From positions 1 to 33,918 of the forward strand of contig CALZDK010000002.1 in assembly GCA_945637645.1 (NCBI GenBank): a DNA stretch of 33,918 nt, in the 5' to 3' direction. Shown here piece by piece: positions 1 through 8,000 of this stretch. A program made the translations under genes and the position numbers. This DNA comes from an uncultured Prevotella sp. GTDB taxonomy: Bacteria; Bacteroidota; Bacteroidia; Bacteroidales; Bacteroidaceae. How positions within the stretch are numbered: the first letter of the stretch is position 1; the number at the start of each line of letters is the position of its first letter. Below the pieces are notes generated by a model, which was not told the origin of the DNA, searched no databases, and saw only the letters and a list, made by a program, of their open reading frames with translations.

Positions 1-104
1 CCCTTATAGCGACTATGGATTATTACCACATGCGTTTTTGTATGCCTGTCTCCACATGCAGTGTCTTTGGGAGGTATTGAAATATTAATTAGTGGACGAG
101 TTAA

Positions 105-155
105 CAAAAAAAGACACGGAGAAACAGAGAATGAGAACTCTGTTACTCCGTGTCT
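105..155 (-). terminator. Rho-independent terminator of fumarate hydratase unit
   Basis: A 10-bp arm (112-121) pairs with 146-155. After one A/A mismatch the stem continues for 7 bp (123-129 with 138-144), closing an 8-nt loop. Read on the minus strand, the stem is followed by a run of seven Ts (105-111 on the plus strand is all A). It lies 25 bp beyond the fumarase stop codon. Positions 1-100 hold no gene that I can recognise. Confidence 0.9.
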
Positions 156-179
156 CTTTGTTGAATAAGCTACGAAGCC

Positions 180-1826
180 TTACTTGCAGCAAGCGCAGGG
201 CTTGAGCTGTTTAAAGAAGTCGTTACCCTTGTCGTCAACAAGGATGAAAGCAGGGAAGTCCTCTACCGTGATCTTCCATATTGCCTCCATGCCAAGCTCA
301 GGATACTCAACACACTCGATGCTCTTTATTGAGCTTTGCGACAGAACTGCAGCAACACCGCCAATGGTGCCGAGATAGAAACCTCCATGTTTCTTGCATG
401 CCTCTGTCACGCAGTCGCCACGGTTGCCTTTGGCTATCATTACGAGACTTGCGCCGTTAGCCTGGAACTCGTCAACGTATGGGTCCATGCGGTTTGCGGT
501 GGTTGGTCCCATACTTCCGCAAGGATAACCTTCAGGTGTCTTTGCAGGACCAGCATAGAGAATCGGGTGATCCTTGAAGTACTGTGGCATTCCCTCGCCG
601 GCGTCAAGACGAGCCTTCAGTTTGGCATGGGCAATGTCGCGAGCCACGATAATGGTTCCCTTAAGGTTTACGCGTGTGCTGACTGGATATTTTGTCAGTT
701 CGGCAAGAACGGCGTCGATACCCTTGTCGAGGTCAATCTCAATGCCCTTTGTTCCCTCACCCGGTTTGCGCAATTCCTCAGGAATAAGCTCTGTTGGGCA
801 GTCGTCCATCTTCTCCAACCATATTCCATCCTTGTTAATCTTTGCCTTTATGTTGCGGTCGGCAGAGCAGCTAACTCCCATACCTATAGGACAGCTTGCG
901 CCATGGCGTGGCAGACGTACAACACGAATGTCGTGAGCAAGGTATTTTCCGCCAAACTGTGCGCCAAGACCTATCTTGTATGCTTCCTTCAGCAGTTTCT
1001 CCTCAAGGTCGACGTCGCGGAAAGCACGACCTGTCTCGTCGCCTGTGGTAGGCAGGTTGTCGTAGTATTTTATTGAAGCCAGCTTCACTGTAAGCAGGTT
1101 CTTCTCCGCCGATGTGCCACCGATTACGAAAGCGATGTGGTAAGGCGGACATGCAGCCGTACCGAGGCTCTTCATCTTCTCAACGAGGAATGGCAGCAGT
1201 GTTTTCTCGTTCTGAATCGTTGCCTTTGTCATGGGGTAGAAATAGGTCTTGTTTGCGGAACCGCCACCCTTTGCCACCATAACGAAACGATATTCATCGC
1301 CCTCCACAGCCTCAATGTCAATTTGTGCAGGTAGGTTGCAGCGTGTGTTCACCTCGTCATACATGTTCAGCGGAGCGTTTTGCGAGTAGCGCAGGTTGTC
1401 CTGTGTGTAGGTGTTATATACTCCGAGAGAGAGAGCCTCCTCGTCCTCAAAGTCAGTCCACACGCGCTGTCCCTTCTCACCATGGATGATAGCCGTACCA
1501 GTGTCCTGGCAGAAAGGCAGTATGCCCTTGCAGGCTGTCTCGGCATTGCGAAGGAACTGCAGTGCCACATACTTGTCGTTCTCCGACGCCTCTGGGTCGT
1601 TGAGAATTTTTGCCACCTGCTCGTTGTGCTCACGGCGCAACATGAACTCCACATCGTGGAAAGCCTGCTGTGCAAGTTGTGTAAGTGCCTCTTTTGTCAC
1701 TTTAAGAATTGTTTTGCCCTCAAACTCTCCGGTGGAAACGCCTTCCTTCGTCAGAAGGCGGTATTCGGTGTTGTCCTTTCCCAACTGGAACATTGGGGCA
1801 TACTTGAATTCTGGAATATTTGCCAT
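180..1826 (-). CDS. fumA: Fumarate hydratase class I, [4Fe-4S] type
   Basis: This enzyme reversibly hydrates fumarate to L-malate in the cytoplasm. In these anaerobes it serves the reductive branch leading from oxaloacetate to succinate. At 548 residues it is a full-length, single-chain class I enzyme with the alpha (N-terminal) and beta (C-terminal) parts fused. Likely cluster cysteines are Cys106 (FCQDTGT), Cys226 (AACPPYH) and Cys312 (ASCPIG), spaced as in E. coli FumA. The beta part carries the [11 protein letters not shown] segment near residue 440. The protein ends in the unusual Cys-rich KPCACCK. The gene starts 39 bp after the TPM gene on the same strand, so it may be cotranscribed with lemA-TPM. 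I saw no convincing promoter in that short gap. Confidence 0.95.
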   Translation of the reverse strand: MANIPEFKYAPMFQLGKDNTEYRLLTKEGVSTGEFEGKTILKVTKEALTQLAQQAFHDVEFMLRREHNEQVAKILNDPEASENDKYVALQFLRNAETACKGILPFCQDTGTAIIHGEKGQRVWTDFEDEEALSLGVYNTYTQDNLRYSQNAPLNMYDEVNTRCNLPAQIDIEAVEGDEYRFVMVAKGGGSANKTYFYPMTKATIQNEKTLLPFLVEKMKSLGTAACPPYHIAFVIGGTSAEKNLLTVKLASIKYYDNLPTTGDETGRAFRDVDLEEKLLKEAYKIGLGAQFGGKYLAHDIRVVRLPRHGASCPIGMGVSCSADRNIKAKINKDGIWLEKMDDCPTELIPEELRKPGEGTKGIEIDLDKGIDAVLAELTKYPVSTRVNLKGTIIVARDIAHAKLKARLDAGEGMPQYFKDHPILYAGPAKTPEGYPCGSMGPTTANRMDPYVDEFQANGASLVMIAKGNRGDCVTEACKKHGGFYLGTIGGVAAVLSQSSIKSIECVEYPELGMEAIWKITVEDFPAFILVDDKGNDFFKQLKPCACCK

Positions 1827-1865
1827 ATTTTTTTCGTTTAAAAATTAGTGTCAATATTTGCTTCT

Positions 1866-2789
1866 TTACCATCCCGACGTGGAGCCTCCGCCACCAGTGC
1901 TGCCGCCTCCCCAACTGCCGCCTGAAAAGCCACCGCCTGAGAAACCTCCACCACGCCTGCCGCCACCAAGCATGGAGCCAATGATGATGCCGTTTGCAAG
2001 GTTGTTGTTGTCGTTAGGTGTTATGTCGTGGTCCTTAGTCACCACCTTTCCGCAGTTTTGGCAGATGAAGGTGTCGTGTCGGTAGGTTCTTGCTCCTTTC
2101 TTTATAACGTTCGACGTTATACGTTTCAATGAGGATTTTTTGCAGTAGGGACAACGCTTATTGATGTGATCTACGAGCCAAATAAAGAACATGAACAAAG
2201 CGATCATGGTTGTTACGATTGCCACTGCCACATACCACGGTATGTCTTCTTCCTCCTCTTCCGGCTCAGGTTGCATTGACCCGTCGAGAACGTCGCACGA
2301 TGCCTTTATACCGTCAATCATGCCTTGGTCGGTATTGCCTTCCTTAAACCGGGGCACCATATATCTTGTGGCGATTCGCTTTGTCATGGCATCTGTCATT
2401 GTTCCCTCAATGCCATATCCTGTGGTGAAGCGTAGGCGATGTATGTCGTCAACATAGAGTATCAACATTCCACCATTTGTCTTTTTGTTGCCTATGCCCC
2501 ATGTGCGGAACAGTTCGTGGGCAAAGTCGAAAATGTCTGCCTCGCCAATGGATGGCAGCATCACCACTGCCACCTCAATACCCGTTTTCTGCTTAAGTTC
2601 GGCGAGCATCACGTTTATAGTGTCGCGAGCTGCTCCACCCAACAGTGCCTCAGGGTCGCTGACCCTTTGCCGCGAATCCTTCAGCTGCACGTTTGGCACA
2701 TCAGCCACCGTGTAGCTCTTTGCAGTCGCCGTGGTCGTCATCACGAGCAGCACAAGCATTATGGAAAGACGAGACAAAATAGTCTTCAT
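1866..2789 (-). CDS. TPM-domain membrane protein with zinc ribbon and Gly-rich tail
   Basis: A 307-residue protein of the TPM (YgcG/TLP18.3) family, whose molecular role is mostly unknown. In order: signal peptide (about 1-23, ending TATA before KSYT), TPM domain (about 25-175), acidic linker (EPEEEEED), one membrane segment (about 184-207), a four-cysteine zinc ribbon (CPYC at 213-216, CQNC at 243-246) and a tail of Gly/Ser/Trp repeats ending GGGGSTSGW. I chose the start 22 codons into the longest frame because it begins the signal peptide directly; the Met six codons upstream (2807) is possible. It follows lemA by about 105 bp, and LemA and TPM proteins are often neighbours. The zinc ribbon between the membrane segment and the Gly-rich tail is noteworthy. 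Confidence 0.85.
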   Translation of the reverse strand: MKTILSRLSIMLVLLVMTTTATAKSYTVADVPNVQLKDSRQRVSDPEALLGGAARDTINVMLAELKQKTGIEVAVVMLPSIGEADIFDFAHELFRTWGIGNKKTNGGMLILYVDDIHRLRFTTGYGIEGTMTDAMTKRIATRYMVPRFKEGNTDQGMIDGIKASCDVLDGSMQPEPEEEEEDIPWYVAVAIVTTMIALFMFFIWLVDHINKRCPYCKKSSLKRITSNVIKKGARTYRHDTFICQNCGKVVTKDHDITPNDNNNLANGIIIGSMLGGGRRGGGFSGGGFSGGSWGGGSTGGGGSTSGW

Positions 2790-2894
2790 TTGATAAAACT
2801 GTTTCATTTTAAACCTATTCGGAGTCCAAAAACTCATTTTGCTCACACACAATCTATCCCCGAGAGAGTCGGAGAGGTTTTTGGGGAAGCATCT

Positions 2895-3488
2895 TTAGAA
2901 CTCAACCTTCGGTGCTGTCTCAGCTCCTTTCTCTGCCTCGAAATATGCCTTCTTCTCAAAGCCGAACATTCCGGCAAAGATATTCTTCGGGAAACTGCGT
3001 ATCACGGTATTATAATTTTTGGCAGCCTCATTGAAGTCGCGGCGTGCCACATTGATGCGGTTCTCTGTTCCCTCTAACTGCGACTGCAGCTCCATGAAGT
3101 TCTGGTTTGCCTTCAGGTCGGGATATTTCTCCACTATAACCATCAGTCTGCCGAGAGCCGACGAGACACCCGACTGAGCCTTCTGATATTCAGTAAGTTT
3201 CTCAGGTGTGAGATTCTCAGGGTCAACCTTTACCGACGATGCCTCGCTACGTGCCTTTACCACGCTCTCAAGCGTCTCGCTCTCGTGTGCTGCATATCCC
3301 TTCACGGTGCTCACCAGGTTAGGAATGAGGTCGGCACGGCGCTGATACTGTGTCTCCACGTCAGCCCATTTTCCTTGCACGCCCTCGTCGAGCGTCACCA
3401 TACCATTATAGGCACCAACAGCCCACATTATAACTATCACTACCAATGCAACTGGAATAATCCATTTCAGATGTTTCTTGTAATTCAT
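2895..3488 (-). CDS. lemA: LemA family protein
   Basis: A 197-residue member of the LemA family: a short N-terminus, one membrane anchor (about residues 9-27) and a helical periplasmic or extracellular domain. Recognisable family segments are YNGMVTLDEGVQGKWADVETQYQRR and LIPNLVSTVKGYA. The C-terminal part contains NVARRDFNEAAKNYN and FPKNIFAGMFGF, which are typical of the family. The biochemical function is not established; pairing with the downstream TPM-domain protein is common in bacteria and is seen here. It is the first gene of its unit, behind a good Bacteroidetes-type promoter. Confidence 0.93.
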   Translation of the reverse strand: MNYKKHLKWIIPVALVVIVIMWAVGAYNGMVTLDEGVQGKWADVETQYQRRADLIPNLVSTVKGYAAHESETLESVVKARSEASSVKVDPENLTPEKLTEYQKAQSGVSSALGRLMVIVEKYPDLKANQNFMELQSQLEGTENRINVARRDFNEAAKNYNTVIRSFPKNIFAGMFGFEKKAYFEAEKGAETAPKVEF

Positions 3489-3523
3489 ATCTTTCTTGCC
3501 TTAAATGTTATTATTACTGACCG

Positions 3524-3554
3524 CAAAATTAACCATTTAATTTGACTCTCGCAA
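3524..3554 (-). promoter_or_regulatory. lemA promoter (-33/-7 type)
   Basis: On the minus strand TTG (plus 3552-3554) is followed after 20 bp by TAATTTTG (plus 3524-3531), matching the Bacteroidetes TTTG / TAnnTTTG pattern. The -7 box lies about 35 bp before the lemA start codon. Confidence 0.7.
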
Positions 3555-3724
3555 GCATTTCACATTTTTTATTACGCATTGGCTGTAGGAAAGATGCGTA
3601 GTAAAGTCGCTTCATAACCTGTTTAATCAAAGGAAAGAAGACGGGGACGAGAGGTAAAGCATAAAAAAAGTTAAGCAGATGTAAAAAACATCATAGCAAT
3701 AGCTGCTATCTTCGTTTTTCTTTG

Positions 3725-3732
3725 TACCTTTG
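3725..3732 (+). promoter_or_regulatory. rpsP -7 promoter element
   Basis: TACCTTTG is a perfect TAnnTTTG -7 box. No TTTG is visible at the expected distance upstream (about 3702-3706), so the -33 box is weak or absent. Transcription would begin near 3738-3740, giving a leader of about 55 nt. Confidence 0.65.
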
Positions 3733-3737
3733 CACCC

Positions 3738-3756
3738 GCTGTCACGAGTTGGCAGC
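3738..3756 (+). promoter_or_regulatory. Hairpin at the 5' end of the rpsP leader
   Basis: GCTGTCA (3738-3744) pairs with TGGCAGC (3750-3756) over 7 bp, including one G-U pair, with a 5-nt CGAGT loop. It would sit at or next to the predicted mRNA 5' end. It could stabilise the message or take part in ribosomal-protein feedback; neither is shown by the sequence. Confidence 0.5.
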
Positions 3757-3792
3757 ATTAATTCAAACTTACAATAATAATAATTAAACAAA

Positions 3793-4323
3793 ATGGCAAC
3801 AAAAATCAGATTACAGCGCGGCGGCCGTAAGGGCTATGCTTTCTACAGCATCGTTATCGCCGACGCACGTGCACCACGTGATGGTAAATTTACTGAGAAA
3901 ATTGGTACTTACAATCCTAACACCAATCCAGCCACAGTAGATTTGAATTTTGAAAGAGCTCTCTATTGGGTAGAGTGCGGCGCACAGCCAACAGACACAG
4001 CGCGCAACATTCTCGGCAGCGAGGGCGTTTATCTTATGAAGCACCTCCGCGGCGGTGTGAAGAAGGGTGCTTTCGACGAGGCTACAGCCCAGAAGAAGTT
4101 CGACGCCTGGAAGGCTGACAAGCAGAAGGGTTTGGACGCTGTTCGCGCTAACGAGGCAAAGGCTAAGAAGGACGCTTACGCCAAGGAGCTTGAGGCAGAG
4201 AAGAAAATCAATGCCGACATAGCAAAGAAGGTGGCTGAGAAGAAGGCAGCCGCAGCAGCTGCAAAGGCTGAGGCAGCGGCAAATGCTGAGCCAGCAGCCG
4301 AAGAGGCACCTGCAGAGGCTTAA
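3793..4323 (+). CDS. rpsP: 30S ribosomal protein S16
   Basis: A structural protein of the small ribosomal subunit that binds 16S rRNA. The first ~85 residues are the S16 domain ([39 protein letters not shown]). Typical S16 proteins are 80-90 residues long; this one has 176. The extra ~90 residues are rich in Lys, Ala and Glu ([28 protein letters not shown]) and end in an acidic Ala/Pro/Glu stretch. From memory, such extended S16 proteins are common in Bacteroidetes. The gene stands alone with its own promoter and terminator, and is not in the rpsP-rimM-trmD operon found in many bacteria. Confidence 0.97.
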   Translation: MATKIRLQRGGRKGYAFYSIVIADARAPRDGKFTEKIGTYNPNTNPATVDLNFERALYWVECGAQPTDTARNILGSEGVYLMKHLRGGVKKGAFDEATAQKKFDAWKADKQKGLDAVRANEAKAKKDAYAKELEAEKKINADIAKKVAEKKAAAAAAKAEAAANAEPAAEEAPAEA

Positions 4324-4349
4324 TCCAAAGCAAAAAGCAAAACAAACAA

Positions 4350-4386
4350 AAGGAGTCAGGACCACGGTCTTGACTCCTTGTTTATT
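4350..4386 (+). terminator. rpsP terminator, possibly bidirectional
   Basis: A 13-bp stem (4350-4362 with 4367-4379, including one G-T pair) closes a 4-nt loop and is followed by TTGTTTATTTTAT. The left flank is A-rich (AAACAAACAAA), so the hairpin could also stop transcripts arriving on the minus strand. Confidence 0.85.
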
Positions 4387-4403
4387 TTATGTTGACAAGA
4401 ATA

Positions 4404-4436
4404 TTTAGTTGACGAGCCGTTTACTCGTCAACTAAA
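4404..4436 (-). terminator. Hairpin after the S9 peptidase gene
   Basis: A perfect 13-bp inverted repeat (4404-4416 and 4424-4436) with a 7-nt loop, four bases beyond the peptidase stop codon. On the minus strand the stem runs into AAATATTCTTG and not into a clear T-run. It may act together with the neighbouring 4350-4379 hairpin or protect the 3' end. Confidence 0.6.
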
Positions 4437-4440
4437 CAAA

Positions 4441-6885
4441 TTACAATTTCTTCGGCGAATAGATAGCTTTCCACCATGAGTCGTCACCTTTAAGATAATG
4501 TTGGAACCAGGCGAGAATGGTGTTAATCCATTTTGTGCGCTTTGTTGGGTCCATGATGCCATGGTCCTCTCCCTCAACTTCCACAAACGCAGTGGGAACT
4601 CCAAGCAGACGGAGTGCGGTGTACATCTGTATGCTCTCGCCTACGGGGACATTGGTGTCGGAGGTTCCATGAGTGAAGAGTATTGGCTTCTTTATCTTGT
4701 CGGCGTTGAACAAAGGCGAGCGGTCAACAAAGAGGTCCTTGCGTGTCCAAGGGTAGCTGTTGGCTGCCGATGTCTCGCTGTAGGAATATCCCCAATAGCC
4801 CTCTCCCCAATAGCTCGTATGATCGGATATGCCCGCATGGGATACTCCACAGGCAAAGGGGTTGTCCTTAGTCATCATATACTGGGTCATGAATCCTCCA
4901 TAAGAGGCTGACACGCAACCAATGTGATCGGCATCGCACTGCGGCACGTCTTTCACAAACTGGCGTGTGGCATCTATGATATCCTGTGCCACTCCCTCAC
5001 CCATAGTATTGACATGGCGAGAAGCCCACTCCTGTCCGAAGCCAGAAGCTCCTGAAGGATTGACTGAGAAAACTATGTAGCCGAGGGCGTTCCAATAGTG
5101 TGCCGGATAATGTGTACCGTTTCCAAAACGACGAGAGGTGGGTGAGCATCCTCCATAGTAATTGACGATGACAGGGTATTTCTTCTGCGGGTCAAAGTCG
5201 GCAGGGAGGTTGTAGAATCCTGTGACACGATAGCCTCGTGTGGTCTCAAAGCTCCATGGTTTTACTGTTCCGATGCTCAGATGTGCATACATTTCCCTGT
5301 TTGGAGCAAGTACGAGCGATGCCTTGGCGTTTTTGGATGGCGAGGTGATGTTGTAAATCTCGTATGGAACACACATGGACGAGCCATGCACCATGATGTT
5401 GCCGCCCTTGGAGGCGATGCTCATTCCGCTGAGTACCTCAAGCGGCTGGCGCACCATAGTGGAGCGCAGTGTCTTTGGGTCAAGACGGTAGAGGCTGACG
5501 CTATCACCATTTTGTGCTGTGTAATAGACACACTTGTCCGCCAAAGAGTATTCGAAGCTCTCGATGCTCGTTGCGTCATCGGCAGTGACAGGCGTTACCT
5601 TGAGCGAAGGAGTGTCCATAATATAGAGGTGGTAGTCGTACATACTCGGCGTCTTTCCTTCTGGCACCCTATTTCCTATGCCGTGGAACGCCTCGGTGCT
5701 TGCCGAGAAAACTATCTTTTCGGCACTTCCCGCATAGCTACCGTTGCCTATGAATCCGTCCTTGTCAATGAGCATTCGGCTTTCCATTGTCTCGAGATTC
5801 AGGTCGTAGAAAGTCTGGCGGGTTGTCGGACGCTGGGTGAGCGAATCTGTGGCAACGGCGAAGAGGAGATGTTTTCCGTCAGATGTAATGTCGTAGAGCG
5901 AGACGGGATGATAGGTGTAGGTCAAAGGCTGCACCATCCCCGTGGCGAAGTCAAGGCGCGAGATGGAATATCTGGTTCTCCAGTTGGGCTGTCTGTCATC
6001 GGGATGTAGAATCTCAAAAACTCCGTCCTCTTTGCGTGGTCCTTCCGAAGGTTGCATCAGTATGGCGAAAGTTTCTGTCGGCGAGATGGCATAATAGTCA
6101 GAAACCATGTCGTCAACCATGGTGGCCACGTTTCCAGTTACGGGGTCAACGGTTTTCAACTGTTTCTTGTCGCCTTCCACGTCGATGAAGCAGTAGCGGT
6201 CTGTCATTGGCAGCCATGAGGCACGCACGCCTATCAGTCGGCTTGTGCCTGTCTTCAGGTCCATCAGTCTTGTCTCGCCCTGCGACTTGTTGTTGGAGTC
6301 AAACCAACGGTAGGCCACGAGAGCCCATCTGCCAGAGGGAGAAAGCGAAGCCTGCGAAGTAACCTTTGTTCCGAGCACGTCGGTCATAGTGAACCTGCGG
6401 TTGCCGTCTTCCACAGCCTCAATATTATCTGATCCGAGAGAGATGCCTATTCCAGTGCTGTCTGCGATAAACTTTAGACAGATGCTGTGATAGCCTGGCT
6501 GAAGGTTCAGTGTGCCAGACTGCTCGCGTCCGTCGGCATATACCTTACACTGCTTTGCGCCCTTGACTGCAACACTGACGTTCTTCAGGTATTTTCCTGC
6601 ATTTACGTCAAAGCGCACAAGATGCATCATTGTGGTGTCGAGTTTCAAGGCTGACAGTGGTGTGAGAGCCTTGTCGTCGGCAAGTTTCAACGACAATGGG
6701 GTGTTGATGAGTGTCTCAGCCGAATAGCGCGACTGGTTGTTGTCGATGCTGTCGATAACGATGGGTTGCTGGAGCTTGAAGGGACCGGCATGCCGAACAC
6801 TGCCCACAACGGTTTCCGCAGCCATTGTCGTAGTGGCAAAAGCCACCGACAACGTGAATACTGTTAGTTTTCTTGTTATTCCCAT
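4441..6885 (-). CDS. Secreted S9 family (prolyl oligopeptidase/DPP4-like) peptidase
   Basis: An 814-residue serine peptidase of clan SC, family S9, which usually cleaves short proline-containing peptides. An N-terminal signal peptide (about 1-22, ending TMAA) predicts export. Residues from roughly 160 to 520 look like the beta-propeller, and the alpha/beta-hydrolase domain occupies about 540-800. The likely catalytic triad is Ser661 (SASYGGF), Asp743 (GTSDTNV) and His775 (GEDHGIM). The residue two before Ser661 is Ser, where many family members have Gly. The gene lies 11 bp after the GT4 gene on the same strand and is probably cotranscribed with it. No lipobox was seen, so it is likely periplasmic or surface-released. 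Confidence 0.92.
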   Translation of the reverse strand: MGITRKLTVFTLSVAFATTTMAAETVVGSVRHAGPFKLQQPIVIDSIDNNQSRYSAETLINTPLSLKLADDKALTPLSALKLDTTMMHLVRFDVNAGKYLKNVSVAVKGAKQCKVYADGREQSGTLNLQPGYHSICLKFIADSTGIGISLGSDNIEAVEDGNRRFTMTDVLGTKVTSQASLSPSGRWALVAYRWFDSNNKSQGETRLMDLKTGTSRLIGVRASWLPMTDRYCFIDVEGDKKQLKTVDPVTGNVATMVDDMVSDYYAISPTETFAILMQPSEGPRKEDGVFEILHPDDRQPNWRTRYSISRLDFATGMVQPLTYTYHPVSLYDITSDGKHLLFAVATDSLTQRPTTRQTFYDLNLETMESRMLIDKDGFIGNGSYAGSAEKIVFSASTEAFHGIGNRVPEGKTPSMYDYHLYIMDTPSLKVTPVTADDATSIESFEYSLADKCVYYTAQNGDSVSLYRLDPKTLRSTMVRQPLEVLSGMSIASKGGNIMVHGSSMCVPYEIYNITSPSKNAKASLVLAPNREMYAHLSIGTVKPWSFETTRGYRVTGFYNLPADFDPQKKYPVIVNYYGGCSPTSRRFGNGTHYPAHYWNALGYIVFSVNPSGASGFGQEWASRHVNTMGEGVAQDIIDATRQFVKDVPQCDADHIGCVSASYGGFMTQYMMTKDNPFACGVSHAGISDHTSYWGEGYWGYSYSETSAANSYPWTRKDLFVDRSPLFNADKIKKPILFTHGTSDTNVPVGESIQMYTALRLLGVPTAFVEVEGEDHGIMDPTKRTKWINTILAWFQHYLKGDDSWWKAIYSPKKL

Positions 6886-6896
6886 AATACTATATA

Positions 6897-8000
6897 TTAA
6901 TTGTTCAATTTTTCTTCATATAACTCGGAATATTGTTTCGCCACCTTTTTATATTCATGATGACGCTCCACATACTCAATGCTCTCGCGTTTCAGTCTCA
7001 TTATTCTCTTAGGGTCGCACACGAGTTTTTCCAACTGATTCAACACGCTGTCGTAGGAAGGCTCCACGTTCACAATGGGGCGAAGAAGGTTCTCCGATAT
7101 TATCGAATAGTTCTCTGGCTCGCCTCCACCAACGCAAACTATGCCCTTCGACATTGCCAATAGTGTGTTCATCGACGGTGTGTAGCTGTAGAGTTGGTCG
7201 AGCAAAATATCTGCAGAGTCCATCATAGTGCGGTATTGGTGGAAAGGCACCGACTCTGCAACGTTTAGTCTGCACAAGTCTGGATGTCTGCCAACGACCT
7301 CCTTTGCCGCCTCCAACATTATATCGGTCCCCTTGTAGTGGCTTCTCGTCTTGTTTATCCCGATGAAGATGTTTATTCGCCTGCCTTCCACATCGCTCAC
7401 TTCACTCCGCTGTGGCATGGCTATGGGGAAAGGAATGAAGCGGGTCTTTTCACTGAAAAGCGGTTCATAGCACGACCAATACTCATAGAGTCCTGCCACT
7501 ATGTTGTCGGCGTCGGTGGCTATAAGCCTGTTGAGCCTCTCCTTAGCTGTACCAACCCAGTCGCGCTGCTCCTTAAGCGCGTCCTCGTCTGTTCTCAGTT
7601 CATTGCCGATGTTGAAGTCGCTGTAGCGGAGATGTCGCCTATTGCAGCACTCGTTCACCCAGTAATAGTCCATGCCGAAAGCACCAAGCACCATACGGCG
7701 GTTATGTTTGCGGAGAAAGCTATAGAGCGGGAAGATGCGTTCTGCCTTCAGTTCCACGAACATCGGGTTTATCAACTGCACCACATCGTAGCCCCTCAAC
7801 CTCGGCAGCAGCGATACAAGGCGTGCCATGAGAGCGATGCCACCCGCTCTACCCTCTTTGCGGCTTATGTCGATGTCACGAGGATAGTCTTTCCAGAAGT
7901 CACCATTGGAAACCACTGTCGATTCATGTCCCAAACAGCGCAGTCCTTCCGCTAATGTTGCGTGTACGTTGCTATATTCGCCAAGTAGCAGTATTTTCAT
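6897..8000 (-). CDS. Glycosyltransferase, GT4-like (GT-B fold)
   Basis: A 367-residue protein with a GT4-type layout. The N-terminus MKILLLGEYSNVHATLAEGLRCLGHE is a Rossmann-like acceptor domain. The C-terminal donor-binding half contains HYKGTDIMLEAAKEV (about 221-235), ADILLDQLYSYTPSMNTLLAMSKG (about 263-286) and GGGEPENY (about 291-298), matching the usual GT4 donor-site Glu region. Its start codon overlaps the stop of the upstream GT2 gene as ATGA, so the two are translationally coupled and probably act on the same glycan. The donor sugar cannot be read from the sequence. Confidence 0.82.
   Translation of the reverse strand: MKILLLGEYSNVHATLAEGLRCLGHESTVVSNGDFWKDYPRDIDISRKEGRAGGIALMARLVSLLPRLRGYDVVQLINPMFVELKAERIFPLYSFLRKHNRRMVLGAFGMDYYWVNECCNRRHLRYSDFNIGNELRTDEDALKEQRDWVGTAKERLNRLIATDADNIVAGLYEYWSCYEPLFSEKTRFIPFPIAMPQRSEVSDVEGRRINIFIGINKTRSHYKGTDIMLEAAKEVVGRHPDLCRLNVAESVPFHQYRTMMDSADILLDQLYSYTPSMNTLLAMSKGIVCVGGGEPENYSIISENLLRPIVNVEPSYDSVLNQLEKLVCDPKRIMRLKRESIEYVERHHEYKKVAKQYSELYEEKLNN

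Larger units (their letters stand above)
3489..3792. other. Intergenic region between divergent lemA and rpsP
   Basis: A gene-free stretch of about 300 bp. It holds the lemA promoter at its left end and the rpsP promoter and leader at its right end. In between, 7-bp inverted arms (3573-3579 and 3594-3600, TACGCAT/ATGCGTA) are separated by 14 bp. The rest is A-rich, and I see no coding potential in it. Confidence 0.7.

Noticed and set aside
1-104. Partial gene or regulatory site at the left edge
   Set aside because: Only a short direct repeat (CCACATGC at 26-33 and 52-59) was seen, which is easily due to chance; no open frame of note.
336-1076. 246-residue plus-strand frame opposite fumarate hydratase
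   Set aside because: It lies wholly antisense to a clear, full-length gene and its translation shows no family signature; it is a shadow frame.
5281-6009. 242-residue plus-strand frame opposite the S9 peptidase
   Set aside because: Antisense to the well-conserved peptidase, with no recognisable domain or promoter.
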